Origin: CAZTBB01 sp964611755
GTDB taxonomy: Bacteria; Pseudomonadota; Alphaproteobacteria; Micavibrionales; Micavibrionaceae
DNA length: 58,575 bases
Direction of reading: 5' to 3'
Assembly (NCBI GenBank): GCA_964611755.1
Contig: CAZTBB010000008.1
Location: 1 to 58,575, forward strand
A program made the translations under genes and the position numbers. The notes under the pieces are model-generated. The model did not search any database and had not been told where the DNA came from. It saw only the letters and a list, made by a program, of their open reading frames with translations. Every line of letters starts with the position of its first letter. Within the stretch, counting starts at the first letter, position 1. Positions 25,396 to 34,653 of the stretch are shown in pieces.

Positions 25396-26844
25396 ATGAG
25401 TAAAAAAGCAAGAACCGCGATCACTCCAACGCGTGATGAAAATTTTCCTGAATGGTACCAACAAGTCATTAAGGCCGCTGAACTGGCTGAAAACTCGCCC
25501 GTACGCGGCTCCATGATTGTTAAGCCCTATGGTTGGGCGATATGGGAGAATATGCAGCGTGTCTTTGATGATTGGCTCAAGGATTATGGGGTGGAAAATG
25601 CCTCTTTCCCGCTGCTTATTCCTGTAAGCTTTCTGGCGCGTGAAGCCGAACATGTCGATGGCTTTGCCAAGGAATGTGCGGTTGTAACCCATCACCGTCT
25701 TGAGGGGGCAGATGAGGGCGGCTTGCAGCCTGCGGGTGAATTGGAAGAACCCTATGTGGTGCGCCCGACATCGGAAACCATTATTGGTGATGCTATGGCA
25801 CGCTGGATACAATCGTATCGTGATCTGCCGATGCTGCTTAATCAATGGGGCAATGTGATGCGCTGGGAAATGCGTACACGCATGTTTTTGCGCACATCTG
25901 AGTTTTTCTGGCATGAGGGGCATTGCGCATTCGAAGATAAAGCTGGTGCTGAGAAAAATTGCCTCGATATTCTGGATCTATACGAAAAATTCTTCACAGA
26001 ATATTTGGCGTTTGATGGATTTAAAGGCATTAAAACCGCAGAAGAGCGTTTCCCCGGTGCCGATGAAACCTATGCGTTCGAAGCCATGATGTGGGATGGT
26101 AAGGCGTTGCAAGCGGCAACGACGCATAATTTGGGCACGAATTTTGCCACATCATGCGGGATTAAATATCAAACCCGTGAAGGCGGCGAGGAATTTGCCC
26201 ATACAACAAGTTGGGCCTTTTCAACGCGCACGATTGGCGGCCTTATCATGATCCATGGTGATGATGATGGTATGATTATGCCGCCACGCATTGCACCGTA
26301 TTCTTCAGTGATTTTGCCATTTATTAAGGGTGATAATGAAGCCACACTTCTCGAATTCTCCCACAAATTAAAAGGCCAAATCAAAGAGCTTGGCTTAAGA
26401 TCAAAGATTGATGATCGTGATATGCGCTTTCCGGATAAAATGTGGGATGCCGTTAAAAAAGGCGTGCCTGTGCGTATTGAAGTGGGTGATAAAGAATTGG
26501 CAGAGGGCAATGTTACCTATGTCCGCCGTGATATTGGCCGTGAGTCCAAAAAGACGGTCCCAGTGGATCAGTTCTTAAGTGAGCTGCCAGCTGTTCTCGA
26601 TGATATTCACAACACAATGCTCGGCAACTCTCGCACATTCCGTGATGAGAATACGCATGATGGCTCATCGCTCGATGATGTGCGTGATTTCTTTGATGCG
26701 GATAAGCGTGGCTTTGTAAAAGTCCCCGTAGAGTTATTGGATGATCCGGCACTGGATGCGCTGAAATCGAAATACAGCCTGAGCGCGCGCGTGATGCCAT
26801 TCGAGGATGAAGGGCGCAAAGTCTTAATTGCAAAGGCGTATTAA
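25396..26844 (+). CDS. proS: Prolyl-tRNA synthetase, eukaryote/archaeal-like type
   Basis: Charges tRNA-Pro (482 residues, class II). It begins with FPEWYQQVIKAAELAENSPVRG, then VKPYGWAIWENMQ, as in the eukaryotic/archaeal type that some bacteria such as Thermus also carry. Most alphaproteobacteria use the ~440-residue bacterial type 2 enzyme. Class II motif 2 reads RWEMRTRMFLRTSEF, and motif 3 would lie near the GGLIMIHGDDDGMIMPPRIAP segment. The C-terminal domain ends in Tyr (IAKAY), a hallmark of this type, but the last 80 residues have no Cys, so the zinc site of Thermus-like members is absent. No bacterial editing insertion is seen. It occupies the usual alphaproteobacterial proS position before lolC. 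Confidence 0.93.
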   Translation: MSKKARTAITPTRDENFPEWYQQVIKAAELAENSPVRGSMIVKPYGWAIWENMQRVFDDWLKDYGVENASFPLLIPVSFLAREAEHVDGFAKECAVVTHHRLEGADEGGLQPAGELEEPYVVRPTSETIIGDAMARWIQSYRDLPMLLNQWGNVMRWEMRTRMFLRTSEFFWHEGHCAFEDKAGAEKNCLDILDLYEKFFTEYLAFDGFKGIKTAEERFPGADETYAFEAMMWDGKALQAATTHNLGTNFATSCGIKYQTREGGEEFAHTTSWAFSTRTIGGLIMIHGDDDGMIMPPRIAPYSSVILPFIKGDNEATLLEFSHKLKGQIKELGLRSKIDDRDMRFPDKMWDAVKKGVPVRIEVGDKELAEGNVTYVRRDIGRESKKTVPVDQFLSELPAVLDDIHNTMLGNSRTFRDENTHDGSSLDDVRDFFDADKRGFVKVPVELLDDPALDALKSKYSLSARVMPFEDEGRKVLIAKAY

Positions 26845-26847
26845 AAT

Positions 26848-28089
26848 ATGTTCTCAAGCTTTGAAAGAATGGTGGCTTGGCGTTATTTGCGCTCAAAAAA
26901 GGCAGAAGGCTTTGTTTCTGTGATTGCCGGTTTTTCCTTCGCAGGCATTATGCTGGGCGTAGCAACGCTCATCATTGTAATGAGTGTCATGAACGGGTTT
27001 CGCATAGAGCTCTTTGATCGTATCCTTGGGATTAACGGCCACTTGAATGTTTATAACACAGCCGGCCCATTGGAAGATTACGATGTCATTACCGGACTTG
27101 TCCGCTCCATTGATGGGGTCAGTCACGCATCGCCGATGATAGAGAGTCAGGCGCTTGTCTCTGTTGGCGGGCAGGCCAGCGGTGTTCTTGTGCGCGGTGT
27201 GAAAAGCGAAGAGTTTCAATCACGCCCGATCTTTAAGGACAATATAACGCGTGGTGATGCGTCTTCTTTTCAAGGCAATACTATTGCTATCGGCTCGAAG
27301 CTAGCGGATCGTTTGCGTGTTATTCCAGGTGATGTCTTGGTGTTAACCTCTCCCAAAGTAAAAAGTACGCCCTTTGGTTCTATGCCTCGGCAACGCTCCT
27401 ATGAAGTGGCGCTTATCTATGATGTCGGGATGCATGAATATAATGCCAATTTTGTCTTTATGCCTCTTGAGGCTGCGCAGACCTTCTTTCAAATGAAAGA
27501 TGCCGTGCGCTTGGTAGAGGTGTTTTTGGATGATCCGGGTCAGCTTGATCAAATGCGTGCCCGTGTGGCGGCGGCTGTTGGTGAAATGGCCAGTGTTTAT
27601 GATTGGCGGGATGTAAACCAGACCTTCTATAACACTTTAATTGTTGAACGAAATGTGATGTTCCTTATTCTGACCCTGATCATTTTGGTGGCGGCCTTTA
27701 ATGTCATCTCCAGCATGATTATGCTGGTGAAGGATAAAACCCACGACATTGCCATTATGCGCACTATCGGTGCGGCCAGCGGGTCTATGATGCGCATCTT
27801 TATTCTGACAGGAGCCAGCATCGGGCTGGTTGGAACCTCTCTTGGCGCTCTTCTGGGGATTGCTTTTGCGGCGAATATTGAAACGATCCGCCGTTTTATT
27901 GAGGGCTTGAGCGGTGCGGAGCTGTTTTCCGAAGAGATTTATTTTCTCTCGCAATTGCCTGCCGTGATTGAATGGTCGGAAGTCATGACCGTCATTGGTA
28001 TGGCTCTCATCCTATCTGTACTAGCTACAATTTATCCTGCATGGCGTGCTGCTCGTCTCGACCCTGTGGAGGCGCTTCGCTATGAATAA
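26848..28089 (+). CDS. lolC: Lipoprotein-releasing ABC transporter permease (LolC/LolE type)
   Basis: Inner-membrane subunit (413 residues) of the Lol system, which extracts lipoproteins from the inner membrane. The N-terminal helix (about residues 20-45) follows the ERMVAWRYLRSKKAEGFVSVIAGFSFAGI signature. A large periplasmic domain and three C-terminal helices with LIILVAAFNVISSMIMLVKDK follow, a FtsX-like permease. It begins 3 bp after proS and overlaps lolD by 8 bp. A single lolC-type gene with lolD is usual for alphaproteobacteria, where it likely acts as a homodimer. Confidence 0.95.
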   Translation: MFSSFERMVAWRYLRSKKAEGFVSVIAGFSFAGIMLGVATLIIVMSVMNGFRIELFDRILGINGHLNVYNTAGPLEDYDVITGLVRSIDGVSHASPMIESQALVSVGGQASGVLVRGVKSEEFQSRPIFKDNITRGDASSFQGNTIAIGSKLADRLRVIPGDVLVLTSPKVKSTPFGSMPRQRSYEVALIYDVGMHEYNANFVFMPLEAAQTFFQMKDAVRLVEVFLDDPGQLDQMRARVAAAVGEMASVYDWRDVNQTFYNTLIVERNVMFLILTLIILVAAFNVISSMIMLVKDKTHDIAIMRTIGAASGSMMRIFILTGASIGLVGTSLGALLGIAFAANIETIRRFIEGLSGAELFSEEIYFLSQLPAVIEWSEVMTVIGMALILSVLATIYPAWRAARLDPVEALRYE

Positions 28090-28801
28090 ACAACAAGCAG
28101 CTCGCCCAATCACGCCCATAGAACAAGATTTGCTTTTGCGCGCGGAAGGCATCAATAAAAGTTTTTCGCAAGGCGATAATACACTGACTATTTTAAACAA
28201 TCTTGATCTGCGCATTGATGCTGGTGAGATTGTTGCCCTTGTGGGGCCTAGCGGTTCTGGGAAGTCTACATTGCTACAAATTTTAGGACTGCTGGATAAG
28301 GCTGATTCCGGGCAGATCACAATTGATAATCAACAGCTCAGCGGTTTGAACGAGTCCAAACGCACAAAGCTACGCCTCTCATCGATTGGCTTTGTGTATC
28401 AATTCCATCACCTCTTACCGGAATTTAATGCAATGGAAAATGTGGCTCTACCCCTTATTATTGCTGGTGAGCCTAGACGTTTGGCTTATGAGCGTGCGAT
28501 GAAGCTTCTCCATCAGATGGGCTTAAAAGATAGAGCAGATCATAGACCTGCGAAACTATCGGGCGGGGAACAACAACGCGTGGCGATTGCCCGTGCTTTG
28601 GTGCATGATCCACAAATTCTTCTGGCTGATGAGCCCACAGGGAACCTTGATCCTGAAACATCGGCACTGGTTTTTGATTTGCTGTTGGAACAAGTCCGAA
28701 AACGCAATATTGCGGCATTATTGGCAACACATAATCTTGATCTTGCGGATCAGATGGATCGCGTTCTTGAACTAAAGGCTGGAAAACTTTTGCCTTTATA
28801 G
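28082..28801 (+). CDS. lolD: Lipoprotein-releasing ABC transporter ATP-binding protein
   Basis: ATPase of the Lol transporter (239 residues from the ATG at 28082). An earlier in-frame ATG at 28046 lies well inside lolC and would add a tail unlike the family. The domain shows Walker A GPSGSGKST, the Q-loop region VYQFHHLLPEF, the signature LSGGEQQRVAIARAL and Walker B ILLADEPTGNLD. It ends 46 bp before dnaE. Confidence 0.95.
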   Translation: MNKQQAARPITPIEQDLLLRAEGINKSFSQGDNTLTILNNLDLRIDAGEIVALVGPSGSGKSTLLQILGLLDKADSGQITIDNQQLSGLNESKRTKLRLSSIGFVYQFHHLLPEFNAMENVALPLIIAGEPRRLAYERAMKLLHQMGLKDRADHRPAKLSGGEQQRVAIARALVHDPQILLADEPTGNLDPETSALVFDLLLEQVRKRNIAALLATHNLDLADQMDRVLELKAGKLLPL

Positions 28802-28847
28802 GCTGCCCCCCTAGGATTCCCATCTGCCTTCTTGCTAATCTGTGGCT

Positions 28848-31800
28848 ATGTCTACATTTGTGCATTTGCATACCCATTCAGCATATTCGCTGGCCGAGGG
28901 GGCTTTGAAAGTCAAAGACCTGATCAAGCTCTGCGTTAAAAATAATATGCCGGCCGTGGCTGTCACCGATACAAATAATATGTTCGGGGCCATGGAGTTC
29001 GCCCTTGAGGCCAAAAATAACGGCGTGCAGCCGATCTTAGGGGCGCAGGTTGCTGTCGGGGAAGATGGGCACCAGATTGTCCTGCTGGTTCAAAACGAGC
29101 AGGGCTATCGCAATCTGTGCCGCCTGATTAGTGATGCCTATATGGAGGGTGAGCCGACAAGTGCTGTACGCATTGATAAAGACGTCCTCAAAAAATTTGC
29201 CGAGGGGCTTATCTGCCTGAGCGGCGGGCCAAAAGGAGAGATATCCAACGCCCTTGTTCACGGGCAAAACGACAAAGCCCACAGTGCGGCAGAATTTTAT
29301 CGCGGCCTTTTTGCCGACCGTTTCTATATCGAGCTACAGCGCCATGGTTGGGAGGAGGAGGAAAAGGTTGAGGAGGCTCTTATTAATTTGGCATATGAGC
29401 TTAAAATTCCTTTGGTGGCGACCAATGATTGTTATTTCCCGGAAAGCGCGTCTTACGAGGCGCATGATGCATTGCTCTGTATCTCGGAGGGGCGCTATGT
29501 GACCGAAGAAGACCGTCGCAAAGTCACGCCCGAGCATTACTTTAAAAGCGCCAAGGAAATGGAAGCTTTGTTCTCCGACATTCCCGAAGCCATCCAAAAT
29601 ACAGCCATCATAGCTCAGCGTTGTTCATATTTACTGGAGCCGATTGATCCCATTCTCCCCCCCTTCGAAAGTGATAAGGGGCGTAATGAAGAAGATGAGT
29701 TGAAGGCACAATCACAAGACGGTCTCGAATGGCGTTTGCAGAATTTTGTCTTTGAAGAGGGGCTAAGCGAGACAGAAAAAGAAGACATCGCCAAACCGTA
29801 TCGTGAACGCTTGGCTTTTGAATTGGATGTCATTAACCAGATGGGGTTTCCGGGGTATTTCTTGATTGTTTCGGATTTCATCACTTGGGCCAAGGAGCAG
29901 AATATACCCGTTGGCCCCGGACGTGGATCAGGGGCGGGCTCAGTTGTGGCCTGGGCACTGAAAATTACGGATCTTGATCCGCTTGCGCTGGGCCTTCTCT
30001 TTGAGCGTTTCCTGAACCCGGAACGTGTCTCTATGCCTGACTTTGATATCGACTTTTGTCAGGAGCGCCGTGACGAAGTGATCCGCTATGTTCAGGATAA
30101 ATATGGCTATGACCATGTCGCGCAGATCATTACCTTTGGAAAATTACAGGCGCGTGCGGTTGTGCGTGATGTCGGACGTGTTCTTCAAATGCCTTACGGA
30201 CAGGTGGATAAAATCTCCAAGATGATCCCGAATAATCCGGCCAATCCCATGACATTGGAAGAGGCGCTGGCTTCGGATGAGGATCTGCGACGCGTCCGCA
30301 AACAAGATGATACAACCGATAAATTGATCACCATTGCATTACAGCTTGAGGGGCTCTATCGCCATGCTTCTACCCATGCGGCCGGTGTGGTGATCGGGGA
30401 TCGCCCTTTGCATGAACTTATTCCGCTCTACCGTGATCCGCGCTCCGATATGCCGGTTACACAATTCAATATGAAATATGTGGAACAAGCCGGCTTGGTA
30501 AAGTTCGACTTCTTGGGTCTGAAGACCATGACCGTTATCCAGAAGGCGGTCGAGATGGTTAAGGCCAAGGGCGAGGATATCGATATCCTTCAAATTGGAC
30601 TGGATGATAAAAAATCATACGAGCTCATGGCCAAAGGCGATACGGTCGGCGTGTTTCAGCTGGAAAGTGCGGGTATGCGCGATACGCTGCGCAAAGTAAA
30701 GCCGAACCGCTTCGAAGATATTATCGCGCTTGTCTCTCTCTACCGCCCGGGGCCGATGGATAACATTCCCAAATATATTAGCGTCAAAGAAGGTCATGAA
30801 GAGCCGGATTATATGCACCCGAAACTGGAAGAGTTTTTGACCGAAACCTATGGGATTATGATCTATCAGGAGCAAGTGATGCAGGCCGCGCAGGCACTCT
30901 CCGGCTACTCACTCGGCGGTGCGGATTTGCTCAGGCGTGCGATGGGTAAGAAAATCCAGGAAGAAATGGATAAGCAACGCAAGATGTTTGTTGATGGCGC
31001 GGCTGAGCACAATAAGGTGCCGGGCGAGCAAGCCAGTGCGATTTTTGATCAGATTGCTAAATTTGCGGGCTACGGATTTAACAAATCGCATGCCGCGGCC
31101 TATGCGCTTATTGCCTATTGGACAGCATGGCTCAAGGCCAATCATCCGCTCGAATTCTATGCCGCCTCTATGACGCTCGATCTTGGCAATACGGACAAGC
31201 TCAGTGTGTTTAAACAAGATATGGATCGCATGAAAATGGATTTATATCCGCCCGATATTAATCAATCGGATGTCACATTTCGCGTAGAGAATAATAAGGG
31301 CGTGCGCTATGCTCTTGCCGCCCTTAAAGGTGTGGGGGAGCAAGCAATGCGTGATCTTTGCGCTGAGCGATCCGAAAATGGTGCATACACATCTCTGGAT
31401 GGTTTTGTGTCGCGCCTGAATCCAAAAATAATGAACCGGCGCCAATTCGAACAGATGGTCTATGCAGGGGTCTTCGATAGTTTGAATGACAACAGGGCAC
31501 AGGTGCATTCCGGCGTTGAAATGATGCTGCGCCATGCTCAATCCCTTGCGCAAGAGCGCGATAGTGGACAGGTCTCTCTCTTTGGCGGCGGCGGCGGAGA
31601 GGCCGAGGATAATGGTATGGGTATGCCGGCCTTGCAAGATATCAAGCCATGGAGCCCGCTAGAGCGCCTCGGCCATGAATTCGGCGCTGTCGGGTTTTAC
31701 CTCTCGGCTCATCCATTGGATACCCGTCAGGGACAACTTGAAAAAATGGGGATTAAGACCTTTGTTGATGTTGAACAGGAGCTCTTAAATACGCCTGCAC

Positions 31801-32285
31801 TGCGCGTTCAAATGGCTGGGGTTTTGTTAAAGAAGCAAGAAAAAATGTCGCAGAAAGGCTCTAAATACGCCTTTCTTCAGCTCTCTGATCCGAGTGGAAT
31901 ATTTGAAGTCACCCTGTTTTCGGAGTTGCTCTTTGCCACGCGGGAATATCTGGAGCCTGGAACGTTATTGCTGCTGACATTAAATGCGGAATCGCAAGAA
32001 GATCAGGTGCGCTTTACCACCCAACGCATTGATCCGCTGGATGAGGCGCTTGAGGGTAAAATATCTCAAATCCAGATCAAGCTAAATCATGGCGGCCCGA
32101 TCAAAAAGGTGAAAGAGTTCCTTGATATAGAGGGCAGGGGCATGGCCAAGATCGTCTTTATTACACATCTGGACGATCAGAACAGGAATGTGAAGGTAAA
32201 ACTCCCCGGATCATGGTCTTTGAGTGCGCAGGCACGCGATAAAATCCGAGAACAAGAGGGTGTGATCTCTATTACGGAGCATTGA
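28848..32285 (+). CDS. dnaE: DNA polymerase III subunit alpha
   Basis: Replicative DNA polymerase (1145 residues from the ATG at 28848; a GTG two codons upstream is also possible). It has the PHP domain FVHLHTHSAYSLAEGALKV at the N-terminus. The polymerase core has PGRGSGAGSVVAWAL, the catalytic aspartates in PDFDIDFCQERR (about residues 397-403) and a third in VKFDFLGLKT. Fingers and helix-hairpin-helix regions follow (GYGFNKSHAAAYALIAYWTAWLKANHP), then an OB-fold near residue 990 and a short tail. No strong ribosome site is seen before the start. It lies at the usual place after lolD. Confidence 0.96.
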   Translation: MSTFVHLHTHSAYSLAEGALKVKDLIKLCVKNNMPAVAVTDTNNMFGAMEFALEAKNNGVQPILGAQVAVGEDGHQIVLLVQNEQGYRNLCRLISDAYMEGEPTSAVRIDKDVLKKFAEGLICLSGGPKGEISNALVHGQNDKAHSAAEFYRGLFADRFYIELQRHGWEEEEKVEEALINLAYELKIPLVATNDCYFPESASYEAHDALLCISEGRYVTEEDRRKVTPEHYFKSAKEMEALFSDIPEAIQNTAIIAQRCSYLLEPIDPILPPFESDKGRNEEDELKAQSQDGLEWRLQNFVFEEGLSETEKEDIAKPYRERLAFELDVINQMGFPGYFLIVSDFITWAKEQNIPVGPGRGSGAGSVVAWALKITDLDPLALGLLFERFLNPERVSMPDFDIDFCQERRDEVIRYVQDKYGYDHVAQIITFGKLQARAVVRDVGRVLQMPYGQVDKISKMIPNNPANPMTLEEALASDEDLRRVRKQDDTTDKLITIALQLEGLYRHASTHAAGVVIGDRPLHELIPLYRDPRSDMPVTQFNMKYVEQAGLVKFDFLGLKTMTVIQKAVEMVKAKGEDIDILQIGLDDKKSYELMAKGDTVGVFQLESAGMRDTLRKVKPNRFEDIIALVSLYRPGPMDNIPKYISVKEGHEEPDYMHPKLEEFLTETYGIMIYQEQVMQAAQALSGYSLGGADLLRRAMGKKIQEEMDKQRKMFVDGAAEHNKVPGEQASAIFDQIAKFAGYGFNKSHAAAYALIAYWTAWLKANHPLEFYAASMTLDLGNTDKLSVFKQDMDRMKMDLYPPDINQSDVTFRVENNKGVRYALAALKGVGEQAMRDLCAERSENGAYTSLDGFVSRLNPKIMNRRQFEQMVYAGVFDSLNDNRAQVHSGVEMMLRHAQSLAQERDSGQVSLFGGGGGEAEDNGMGMPALQDIKPWSPLERLGHEFGAVGFYLSAHPLDTRQGQLEKMGIKTFVDVEQELLNTPALRVQMAGVLLKKQEKMSQKGSKYAFLQLSDPSGIFEVTLFSELLFATREYLEPGTLLLLTLNAESQEDQVRFTTQRIDPLDEALEGKISQIQIKLNHGGPIKKVKEFLDIEGRGMAKIVFITHLDDQNRNVKVKLPGSWSLSAQARDKIREQEGVISITEH

Positions 32286-32330
32286 TCTTGCTGCAAAGCC
32301 CATAAAACCTGAGTTTTTGGCGATATTTCA

Positions 32331-32360
32331 TTGACAAGAACAGGCAAACAGGCCTATAAA
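32331..32360 (+). promoter_or_regulatory. Strong sigma-70-like promoter of the Acg-like gene
   Basis: TTGACA at 32331-32336, an 18-bp spacer, then TATAAA at 32355-32360. The first codon of the following gene is at 32393, giving a short leader of about 25 nt. This is one of the closest matches to consensus in the window. It suggests the gene is transcribed separately from dnaE. Confidence 0.7.
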
Positions 32361-32392
32361 ATCTGCATCAATTAACAAAGGTTGATTTAATC

Positions 32393-33520
32393 ATGATGTC
32401 ATCAATGGATGCTTGGGATATTAACGAGGGCGACTTTCCACATAATGGAAGCCCTGCGGACAAGTTGGAATTTTGTGTGCGCTACGCGGTGCTGGCATCA
32501 TCAACATACAATACGCAACCCTGGTATTTTGCGATTGATCAGGACTCGGTTTCGCTCTACGCGGATCGCCGCCATGCTTTGCCGGTGATTGACCCGGATG
32601 ATCGCCAGATGCTTTTGGCATGTGGCGGTGCGCTTTATAATTTACGCTTGGCTATTCGTGCTTTCGGGTATGAGGAAACAACACAATTATTGCCCAATGT
32701 CGGCGAGGAAGATTTGATTGCCCGTATCCAGATTGGTGCCAAGAAAACCATCGCACGTGAGAGTGAGCAGACGTTATTCTCCAGCATTACCAAGCGCCAA
32801 ATGAATCACGGCTCGTTCCAAACTAAAAAAGTTCCCGCAACATTGCTGGATAAACTCTCGAAAGCCGCCGAAGATGAGCGTGCTTGGCTTTATGTGTGTA
32901 ATGAATATGAGCGTGACATCGTTGCCAGCCTTATCGCAGAGGGCGACCATATTCAAATGAATGACAAGCATTTCCGCCGTGAATTGGCGAGCTGGGCTAA
33001 TCCGCGCCGTGCGCTCAGCCGTGATGGCATGCCAAACCATGCGCGCTCTTACTCTGAGATTATGAAGCATAATAAGCCGCGTATCTTGCGCCGTTTCGAA
33101 ATGGCCCCCGGTGAAGTTGTCACAGATGATCAAATATTGGCCGGTTGTCCTGTTATTGCGATTATAGGAAGCAATAAAGGCGGTAAAGCCGAGCGTTTAT
33201 ATGCAGGTCAGGCCATTGCTCGTATTTTGTTATTGGCAGAAGCCGAAGGTCTCTCCGTTTCGCCGCTAAACCAGCCATGTGAAGTGCCTGATTTGCGTTT
33301 GCGCCTTCATGATGAAATTGAACATCATCATGGCCGCGCGCATACAATTTTGCGCATTGGCTATGGTCAAACGCCCGTTAATTACTCTCCACGCAGACCT
33401 CTGTCCGAGGTTGTTCAAAATGTCGCGGATGCACAGCCGGGTTTCATTCCTGCAAATGATAGCCACGGAGCCTCGGAAAGGCCTGGTTTTCTTGGCGCTA
33501 TCAAGAAACTTTTTTCTTAA
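32393..33520 (+). CDS. Acg-family FMN-binding nitroreductase-like protein
   Basis: A protein of 375 residues with two nitroreductase-like halves, as in mycobacterial Acg/Rv2032. The N-terminal SSTYNTQPWYFAIDQD and RRHALPVIDPDDRQMLLACGGALYNLRLA are the recognisable family motifs; FMN binding is inferred from the family. The second half has YAGQAIARILLLAEAEGLSVSPLNQPCEVPDLR and ends with LRIGYGQ, typical of the nitroreductase fold. Acg family members may store FMN or lack reductase activity, so the role is not assigned. It has its own promoter and stands between dnaE and rpsB. Start ATG at 32393; a second Met one codon later, and another four codons in, are also possible. Confidence 0.82.
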   Translation: MMSSMDAWDINEGDFPHNGSPADKLEFCVRYAVLASSTYNTQPWYFAIDQDSVSLYADRRHALPVIDPDDRQMLLACGGALYNLRLAIRAFGYEETTQLLPNVGEEDLIARIQIGAKKTIARESEQTLFSSITKRQMNHGSFQTKKVPATLLDKLSKAAEDERAWLYVCNEYERDIVASLIAEGDHIQMNDKHFRRELASWANPRRALSRDGMPNHARSYSEIMKHNKPRILRRFEMAPGEVVTDDQILAGCPVIAIIGSNKGGKAERLYAGQAIARILLLAEAEGLSVSPLNQPCEVPDLRLRLHDEIEHHHGRAHTILRIGYGQTPVNYSPRRPLSEVVQNVADAQPGFIPANDSHGASERPGFLGAIKKLFS

Positions 33521-33671
33521 AATCTTTTCTTGCAATTTTACCCAAGAACCCATATAACCCCTTACAAACTGTAAAACACATGCAGGGCTAGGGATGAACC
33601 ATCCCATCCGGTGTTTCAATTTTGAAATGCATCAGCCTTGTAGAGGATTAACCGGAAAAGGAGTTATAGAT
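33521..33671 (+). promoter_or_regulatory. rpsB promoter and structured leader
   Basis: A promoter-like pair TTGCAA (33530-33535), 17 bp, TATAAC (33553-33558) implies an S2 mRNA leader of about 105 nt. In it, GGGATG (33591-33596) pairs with CATCCC (33600-33605) around a 3-nt loop. TCCGGT (33607-33612) can pair with ACCGGA (33651-33656), enclosing a second hairpin (TTTCAA/TTGAAA). This long-range stem ends right next to the Shine-Dalgarno AAGGAG, as expected for an autoregulatory S2 leader, but this is inference. Confidence 0.5.
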
Positions 33672-34598
33672 ATGGCAATCCCTCAATTTACAATGCGTCA
33701 ACTATTGGAAGCTGGTGTTCACTATGGTCACCACACACGTCGCTGGAACCCAAAAATGCGTCAGTACATCTTTGGTGTGCGTAACGGCGTTCACATTCTT
33801 GATCTGCAGCAAACAACACCAATGCTTGAGCAGGCCCTCCAGGCAATGCGTGATATCGTCGCTAAAGGTGGTCGTGTTCTGTTCGTTGGTACAAAGCGCC
33901 AAGCATCAGACCGTATCGCAGAAGCTGCAAAGCAATGTGGTCAGTACTACGTGAATAATCGCTGGTTGGGCGGCATGCTGACAAACTGGCAGACAATTTC
34001 AAAATCTATTGCCCGCCTTCGCGAGCTTGACGGCATTTTGAGCAATCCTGAGCAAATTGCAAAGCGCACAAAGAAAGAAGTTTTGATGCTAACGCGCGAG
34101 CGTGACAAGCTTGAAACATCAATTGGTGGTATCAAGGATATGGGCGGTCAGCCAGATGCCATGTTCGTGATTGATACAAAGAAAGAAGATCTTGCCATCG
34201 CAGAAGCCAAAAAGCTTGGTATTCCTGTATTTGGTGTTGTTGATTCAAATGCAAGCTTCGAGGGTGTTGATTACGTCATTCCTGGTAATGATGATGCGCT
34301 TCGTGCGATTGATCTTTACTGTGAGCTATTTGTCGGCGCAATTCTTGATGGCCTTCAGGAAGAATTGGCCGGTGCGGCTGCTGATCCGGGTGAAGCCGAA
34401 GAGGTGAATGTAAACCTTCCTCCAAAAGTTGTTGAAGAGGAAAAAGAAGAGCTGACACCGGGTGAGCAAGCGAAATTGGATGCTGAAGCCAAGAAGGCAG
34501 CAGAAAAGGCGGATGAAAAAAAGCCTGAAGCTGCTGCGGATGAGAAGGCCGCCAATGAGGAGCCCTCAGATGATAAGAAAAAAGCGGCAAACGCTTAA
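33672..34598 (+). CDS. rpsB: 30S ribosomal protein S2
   Basis: Ribosomal protein S2 (308 residues from the ATG at 33672, which follows AAAAGGAG; the open frame extends further upstream without family similarity). The core has MRQLLEAGVHYGHHTRRWNPKM, FVGTKRQASDRI and NNRWLGGMLTNWQTI, then FVIDTKKEDLAIAEAKKLGIPV. Residues beyond about 235 form an acidic and Lys/Ala/Glu-rich tail of about 70 residues, longer than in enteric S2 but seen in alphaproteobacteria. It forms an operon with tsf, 55 bp downstream. Confidence 0.96.
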   Translation: MAIPQFTMRQLLEAGVHYGHHTRRWNPKMRQYIFGVRNGVHILDLQQTTPMLEQALQAMRDIVAKGGRVLFVGTKRQASDRIAEAAKQCGQYYVNNRWLGGMLTNWQTISKSIARLRELDGILSNPEQIAKRTKKEVLMLTRERDKLETSIGGIKDMGGQPDAMFVIDTKKEDLAIAEAKKLGIPVFGVVDSNASFEGVDYVIPGNDDALRAIDLYCELFVGAILDGLQEELAGAAADPGEAEEVNVNLPPKVVEEEKEELTPGEQAKLDAEAKKAAEKADEKKPEAAADEKAANEEPSDDKKKAANA

Positions 34599-34653
34599 GT
34601 CTTGGTGACGTATAATTTTTAACAGCATAGATAAAATCTAAAGGAGATATGAC

